Shown here: piece after piece, positions 62,108 to 64,000 of the stretch
Layout: every line of letters begins with the position of its first letter
Position numbering within the stretch: the first letter of the stretch is position 1
Origin: Planctomycetota bacterium
GTDB taxonomy: Bacteria > Planctomycetota > JAPUJT01
Assembly: GCA_027296055.1 (NCBI GenBank)
Contig: JAPUJT010000185.1
Location: 1 to 64,000 of the forward strand
Length of the DNA: 64,000 nucleotides
Reading direction: 5' to 3'
Notes under the pieces: model-generated
Database searches by the model: none
Seen by the model: only the letters and a program-made list of their open reading frames with translations
What the model was told of the DNA's origin: nothing
Translations under genes and position numbers: made by a program

Positions 62108-63676
62108 TCACGCAGGCAGGACTCGCCTGCGGAACTGTAGGGTCATCCGGGCGTAAACCCAAAGCAGAGTCAATATCACGATCGGGACACTGAGAACGCA
62201 CGTGGCTATGCTCAACGAGGCCAGTACCGCGACGGCGATCCCTCCGATCACGCCTCGAATCATCGATGAGATGAGCGCCCCGACGGCGGTTCGGCTACTC
62301 AGAGAGGCGGACAGGGAGAGCAGGATTCCCGAGAACAGACCGAGGATCACCCCCACAGGCGTGAGGAGGATGGTTGCCGTTGAATTGAAGATGACGTTCA
62401 AGACCAACCAGTAGTTCGGCGGATACTGGATCAGAATCGCGACGTAGTGGATCAGGATCGGGGCTAAGAGGTAGGCACTCCTGAGAATCCGCCCTGCCAT
62501 CGCGGCCTGAATAATTTTCTCTGGCTCCACGTCGGCGGAGATGAGGACCTCGTACGTCCGATCCCTCTTGGCGGAGAACGCCATGAGGGAAGTCCGGAGG
62601 ATCATGAGGATGAAGACGATGATTGTAGTTCCGACCATCAGCCCGAGGTGCGCATCTCGATGTAGGGGGGGATAGACGAGGTGGAGGTCGGCCACGAATC
62701 CGGCGTATGCGAGGAAGTAGAGCAACCAGATGAATCGGAACCGGTAGTCATCGTGAATCGATAGCTCGCGGCCGAGCAGCGAGAGACGGTTCCGACCGAT
62801 CCGAGGAAAGATCAGATCGAGGATTCGAGCCGAACCCAACCAACGCTCAAACGAGTCGAGCATGCCTCGCAAGCCGCTCCGCTTGGCGCTCTCCCTACGG
62901 AGGGCGTTATGACGATCCAGGAAGAGGCTGCCCGCGAGGCAGCAGACAACGAGGGTCGCAATGCCGGCGGCGGCCGTAGCGATCGATGACTCCAGCCGGA
63001 GCGTCACGGTCGCCACCTCCCGCTCGAGGATCACCCAGAGGTTGACGCGGGCCAGGGCGTCCCAGACGGCGCTCGCAGAGGGAATCAGTCTCGGTCCAAA
63101 ACTGCTCATGATGAGGTGGCCGAACACGATCGTCCATGTGATGAGGATCACGCTGTAGAAGTTCGAGAGGAAGACGGTCAAAAAGATACAGATCCCCGCC
63201 ACGATGGCCAGTTCGCCCGCCAGGATGAAGTGGGCGGAGAGGACCTCGACCGGCCTTACTCCTCCGAAGATCATGAAGAAGCTGAGGATGGGGAATCCGG
63301 CGGCCAGCACGGCAAGCACCGCGAGGTAGTCGCCGACAGCCTTTCCCAGCAGGATCTGGAACCGTCGTAGCGGGGAGATGATGAGGAGGTCCAGGGTGTC
63401 CGCCTCCTTCTCGCGCAGCAGCGTCCGGGTGAAGACGATCGTCGCAAGGAACGTGACGACGAGAAACTGACCGAGTGAGAAGAGGTAGTGGAACGCCCGT
63501 ACCGCATCGGCGAGGGCTCCGAGACCCTTCTGGAACCCGATGGCGAGATACGCGAGGAACGCTACTCCGCCCAGGAGAAGTACGCCCGCATAGGCGGAGC
63601 GCATCGCATAGCCCTCCCGACTCTTCCACGCGGTGAGCCACTGCCGGCCTAAGAGGGTGAAGAACGTTCGAATCAA
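62108..63676 (-). CDS. ABC-2 type transporter permease
   Basis: 522 residues with about 12 hydrophobic segments. Typical ABC-2 permease features are present: N-terminal RTFFTLLGRQWLTAWKSREGYAMRSAY, FTRTLLREKEADTLDLLIISPLRRFQILLGK coupling-helix region (seen as TLLREKEADTLDLL), and a repeated second half with VYAVEVLISADVEPEKII-like sequence. ATG overlaps the ATPase stop (ATGA), so it is the second gene of an ABC exporter operon. The exported substrate is unknown. Confidence 0.9.
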   Translation of the reverse strand: MIRTFFTLLGRQWLTAWKSREGYAMRSAYAGVLLLGGVAFLAYLAIGFQKGLGALADAVRAFHYLFSLGQFLVVTFLATIVFTRTLLREKEADTLDLLIISPLRRFQILLGKAVGDYLAVLAVLAAGFPILSFFMIFGGVRPVEVLSAHFILAGELAIVAGICIFLTVFLSNFYSVILITWTIVFGHLIMSSFGPRLIPSASAVWDALARVNLWVILEREVATVTLRLESSIATAAAGIATLVVCCLAGSLFLDRHNALRRESAKRSGLRGMLDSFERWLGSARILDLIFPRIGRNRLSLLGRELSIHDDYRFRFIWLLYFLAYAGFVADLHLVYPPLHRDAHLGLMVGTTIIVFILMILRTSLMAFSAKRDRTYEVLISADVEPEKIIQAAMAGRILRSAYLLAPILIHYVAILIQYPPNYWLVLNVIFNSTATILLTPVGVILGLFSGILLSLSASLSSRTAVGALISSMIRGVIGGIAVAVLASLSIATCVLSVPIVILTLLWVYARMTLQFRRRVLPA

Positions 63677-64000
63677 GCTTCGCCGGCCTCCTCTCCCGTC
63701 AGCCGGAGGAACACGTCCTCGAGACGCGGCTCCTCCTCCCGGAGCCCCAGGAGCGTCACCCCGCGCTCCACCGAGAGGCGCGCGATGAACGAGTAGTCCT
63801 GAACACCCTCCTTCAAGATCACGTGGATCTCCCCGTCGCGTTCCGTGACACTCTCCACCGTATTCTCCGCGGAGATGCTCTTTCCGAAGTTCTGCCCGTC
63901 CTCCTGGATCCGGACGATGATCTCCTTCTGGGACGTCAACCTCTCCGCCACCTCCTCGATACCGCCGTAGTAGAGCACCTTGCCTCTATCGAGGCAGAGG
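63673..64000 (-). CDS. ABC transporter ATP-binding protein, C-terminal part only
   Basis: The frame runs in from the right edge: LCLDRGKVLYYGGIEEVAERL, then a C-terminal regulatory region ending EEEPRLEDVFLRLTGEEAGEA. LDRGK-V-YYG is the end of the ATPase core (after the H-loop) and RLEDVFLRLTG is the standard C-terminus of ABC-2 exporter ATPases. At least 108 residues are inside the window and the nucleotide-binding motifs lie outside. It is coupled to the permease gene by ATGA overlap. Confidence 0.88.
   Translation of the reverse strand, partial: LCLDRGKVLYYGGIEEVAERLTSQKEIIVRIQEDGQNFGKSISAENTVESVTERDGEIHVILKEGVQDYSFIARLSVERGVTLLGLREEEPRLEDVFLRLTGEEAGEA

Noticed and set aside
1-64000. Genome-wide reassignment of TGA to Trp, Gly or Cys.
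   Set aside because: Many genes end naturally at TGA, often in ATGA overlaps with the next start. The in-frame TGAs replace only Cys, and normal TGC/TGT Cys and TGG Trp codons are used elsewhere.
1-64000. CRISPR arrays, tRNA/rRNA genes, insertion sequences and prophage genes.
   Set aside because: No regularly spaced repeats, no recognisable tRNA or rRNA sequence, and no transposase, integrase or phage motifs were seen. This was read by eye and not by a dedicated search.

Overview
The window is GC-rich, densely coded bacterial DNA from a Gram-negative envelope: TolC, an RND pump, many lipoproteins and signal peptides. Several features are common in Planctomycetota-like and related environmental lineages: Ser/Thr kinases with a formylglycine-generating-enzyme (FGE) domain, FG-GAP/ASPIC proteins, a DUF1080 protein, an ECF-type sigma factor with a kinase-like N-terminal module, and two GspE/PilB ATPases. 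The phylum is an inference from gene content. I saw no tRNA, rRNA, CRISPR array or insertion sequence.

The main result is selenocysteine. Three minus-strand genes read only if in-frame TGA codons are decoded as Sec, and each TGA sits exactly where the family has a conserved Cys. (1) 26219-27421 is one 400-residue lipoprotein with two MerP-like HMA domains and a thioredoxin domain. Both HMA CxxC motifs are UxxU, giving four TGA codons. (2) 25869-26102 is a glutaredoxin with UxxC. (3) 59488-59808 is a rhodanese whose active-site loop reads UAU. All three have a good ribosome binding site before the upstream ATG. Each TGA cluster is followed by a hairpin with bacterial SECIS geometry. Without recoding, the genes break into apparently unrelated short ORFs. 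UGA is an ordinary stop elsewhere in the window, often in ATGA gene overlaps.

Layout. 1-1923: partial Ser/Thr kinase. 2096-3705: MBL-fold hydrolase and a divergent SRPBCC protein. 3979-10599 (-): likely operon of a degenerate M14 peptidase, an intact M14 peptidase, a degenerate GspE-like ATPase, a TrpF-like barrel and a beta-propeller. 10797-11492: Gly-rich lipoprotein and a strong terminator. 11645-20946 (-): heavy-metal efflux operon of a His-rich protein, TolC, a double-length adaptor, a CzcA/CusA-type RND pump, a helical lipoprotein, an HMBD protein and DUF4396. 21186-25296 (+): two cell-surface lipoproteins. 25403-28452 (-): the selenoprotein metal operon of an outer-membrane protein, the Sec HMA-HMA-Trx lipoprotein, the Sec glutaredoxin and a YHS-like protein. 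28641-33785 (+): GltB-like protein, aminotransferase, NAD(P)HX epimerase, DinB and DUF1579. 33905-40004: WD40, ASPIC and FG-GAP proteins. 40155-44431: two paralogous secreted proteins flanking a three-domain fusion (pseudo-isochorismatase, APH-like kinase, dual-specificity phosphatase). 44469-45672: ECF sigma factor and an orphan kinase N-terminal module. 46000-47951: class V aminotransferase and a dolichol/phytol kinase-like protein. 47959-54331: pseudo-caspase coupled to a very large kinase-FGE protein, then a DUF1080 lipoprotein. 54364-57849: CBS protein and 2-oxoacid:ferredoxin oxidoreductase. 58137-60757: GAF-PP2C phosphatase, Sec rhodanese and a third paralogous secreted protein. 60951-62102: canonical GspE/PilB ATPase. 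62108-64000: ABC permease and a partial ATPase.

The two metal operons lie less than 5 kb apart on the same strand and probably serve one purpose. Selenolate and thiol proteins in the envelope and cytoplasm would capture or reduce soft metal ions, and the tripartite pump would export them. That functional link is inference.
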